NCBI RefSeq assembly: GCF_905220415.1
Contig: NC_059538.1
Coordinates: 2,604,001-2,668,000, forward strand
DNA length: 64,000 nt
Reading direction: 5' to 3'
DNA from: Colias croceus
Taxonomy: Eukaryota > Arthropoda > Insecta > Lepidoptera > Pieridae
Shown here: in pieces, positions 54,401 through 57,400 of the stretch
Position numbering within the stretch: position 1 is the first letter of the stretch
Layout of the letters: each line of letters starts with the position of its first letter
Program-made: the position numbers and the translations under genes
Notes under the pieces: generated by a model
The model's input: only the letters and a program-made list of their open reading frames with translations
Databases searched by the model: none
Told to the model about the DNA's origin: nothing

Positions 54401-57400
54401 TAACTCTTGAACCAGATTTTTATTGACTTTCTCTAATTGAACTACATTTTTAAAAGAACTCTTTCTAACAATTGATTGGGTACGCTTGATAAACTTACTT
54501 AATCTAAGGTATTTTTTCAACTTCTTATGTGAAGAGAAACTACATAGGTAATCTAATGTGTAACATGTATTGAATTACATAGGTAATCTAATGTGTAACA
54601 TTAGAAGATTTTAATTGACATTAAGAAGAAAATCTAAATAATTATAAAGATACTTGCTTCTGGGATTTATAATATACTTCTAATACATCTTCTCAAATTA
54701 CATGTTATGAATATAATCTACCAAAATATTAAACGATTATATTCCAATTGTAAAGAACCTACATACGTGAATAAACCAAGTTTGACAATACAATTTTGTC
54801 ATTGTAAAACATGTTCTTGAAATAAAAATCGGTCAAAACTCACCTGAAAGTAAGTGTAATTTGTCCGAAGAGCTTCTTATTGGTCAAATTCTCAGCGTCC
54901 ACATGCAGTACACCCTGTATCTTGTCAATGCTGCCATTTTCCACCACCAGGTCGCGGGACGCGAGGTATACAGTCAGTTTGTTGTTGGGGGACGACTTCT
55001 TGAACACCCTGTAAGGAAATTTTGGAAATTATAACATTCTGTATGAAGTATCTATAAAAAAAGTTAGCATTCATAGGAATTATCGATAGAAGAGAATTTT
55101 TGTATCTCTACGCTATCTCTTTATTTAAAATTCTCGTGTCACCACGTTAGTCAAAATATTCCTCCGAAATGGTTGCACCGATTTTCATGAAATTTGGTTT
55201 GCTTATTGGGTAGATCCACAGACAGTAGATTTGGGTAGATCTGAGATCGGCCAACATCTCATTTCCTAAGCGATAAGAAGGCAGAACAATTGCCGGGAAA
55301 GCTAGTTAATACCTATAATTTTTCAACATTACCATGTCGGTGATTCGAATCCGTAAGATTTTTCCCTTCTAAAAATGTTGAACGTAGCTGAATAATTTTT
55401 TACTTCAAAACAAACTTCAGAAATAGAACATGTCTAGCTGACCCGGCAAACATTGAACCTCCCTAATCACTGTGGGGTATAAAAATAGTTTTATGCTATT
55501 TTCAGACCTACTGAATATATAAAAAAACACATAAAATTCGTTCAAGTCGTTCCAGATGATGATATAAACATGAACACAAACACAGGAGAATCTATACTTA
55601 TAAATGTAATTATAATAAAGTAATAATTGTACATAGTTTTCTTTTGTTTGAAAACGTTAACCTCTGAAACTACTGGACCAATAAAAAAAATCACCTTTGG
55701 ATATTTACGGATTCGGTAATCTCCAATTGGAGAGTGAGACTGAGTAACTAAATAAGGATGTAACACGGGCAAAGCCGGGACGGATGGCTAGTTCAAAACA
55801 ATTTTGATACATTATATTAATTATCAAGTAAATTTAGGCCTAGTTAAACTAAGATAGATAATACTTTTGGGATTATTTGTATCTACTTTAAATCTTAGTT
55901 TAATCCTGGATTAAATATGTATGATATAGGAAGAAAACGAACTCTGGGTGGAAATTTTGTCTTCCTCGAGGTACTTATATTAAAGGTTATTCACCTCAGA
56001 TATAATTAATATTCATATTATATAAAGACGAGTATATTAGAGTCGGTTAAATACTACCACATAATAATAACAACATAACAGGTATATTATATATCAAGCT
56101 GAAGCATGTGTTCGTTTATTTGAACGCACCGATCACAGAAACTACTGGATCGATTTGAGTCAACAACTGAAATATTTTTTGCATATCTATGTGTGATTGT
56201 AAATATAACATTCTGTTCAGATAGTTGGGTATAATCATTGGATTTTCTACAAAGCAAATCTAGTAAAATAATGAACACGAATTTCAATTTAATTACTTGA
56301 AAAAAGCGCTCATTAGTGTCAATTATCAAGGATATAATAATGGCCTAAATAATTATTTCCCTGCTTTATTCCGGCACGTAATTAATTTTAGCTAGTAACA
56401 TGAAATAAATATTTTTATGGAGTAGGTAAATATATTTTATGATTGATATTCATTGGTATTGATACTAAAATAACAATTTAATCATAATATGAGTAAGTAT
56501 ACCTAACAACATGGCTTCTTCTAAATGGTTATTTTATTAAAATAATATTCTATCCGTAACCTATTAGTTGACAAATTAATAGAGAGTATATTACATAATA
56601 AAACCATTTCATCCGCTTAACTGTAAGCTCTTCTTTCTATTAGAGGTGTTTCCATTGGTTGATATAAATTTAAACTGATATTTTGAACTAAAATATAATA
56701 TTAAAATTGTAGAAAGGTGAATAAATACAAATACATACATACAGTATGAATTACATTAGGTACATGCATATAATTGCAAATTCAATATAATTTATATTCT
56801 TTTAAATTTTGACAAAATCTTGTTTGCGCATTTTTGACTGTCATGGAAAAATGTAACAACGTTATCAATATGACAGTCACAAGGCTCATTAAAAAGATAC
56901 AATTCAATAGATTTGATTGATGATTCCCAAATAATATTTATGGCTTCGATAACAATTTCAATATTAAACAAGTCGAGTAAAGCTTTATAGAACTATTTGT
57001 AAAGGTGTGCTCAGAACAGTTTAGGAATTAGGCAAATGATATTAAAACCTATATTTGTAAATAGAATTTATCACTCATATTATGTGAATGTACGATAGGA
57101 ATAATATTAATACGATTTCCTTAAAAGAAAGAGCGTGTGTGCCGAGCATAGGTGTCAGAAAAGAAACTTCTTTGGCAAGATTCAAAGATACCAAAATCGT
57201 CGCCTTACTCCACGACAAAACAAGTACATATAGCGGTTTCGGCTGCTGTTTTTTATTGGTACTCTTTATACTAAGTATTATAAGTTTGTCTTATAGAGAT
57301 GAATGGGACATAAGCTTGCGAAGTCGCATAAATAGTACTTAACCTTCATAAATATAAAATACCTAACTAGTTACAATAAAACAGACTTTATACATAGATT

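Larger units (their letters stand above)
50353..54537 (-). mobile_element. CR1-like LINE copy B with ORF1 and ORF2
   Basis: The 3' end, at low coordinates, is a (TTTGAG)n tail; the 3' untranslated part is about 230 bases with AATAAA. ORF2 and most of ORF1 are open. ORF1 has no ATG before its coiled coil, so the 5' end is probably truncated near 54537. It lies in arrestin intron 2 in gene sense. It is the longer copy of the family also at 1369-4172; a related, more diverged 3' end lies at 62453-62715. Confidence 0.9.
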
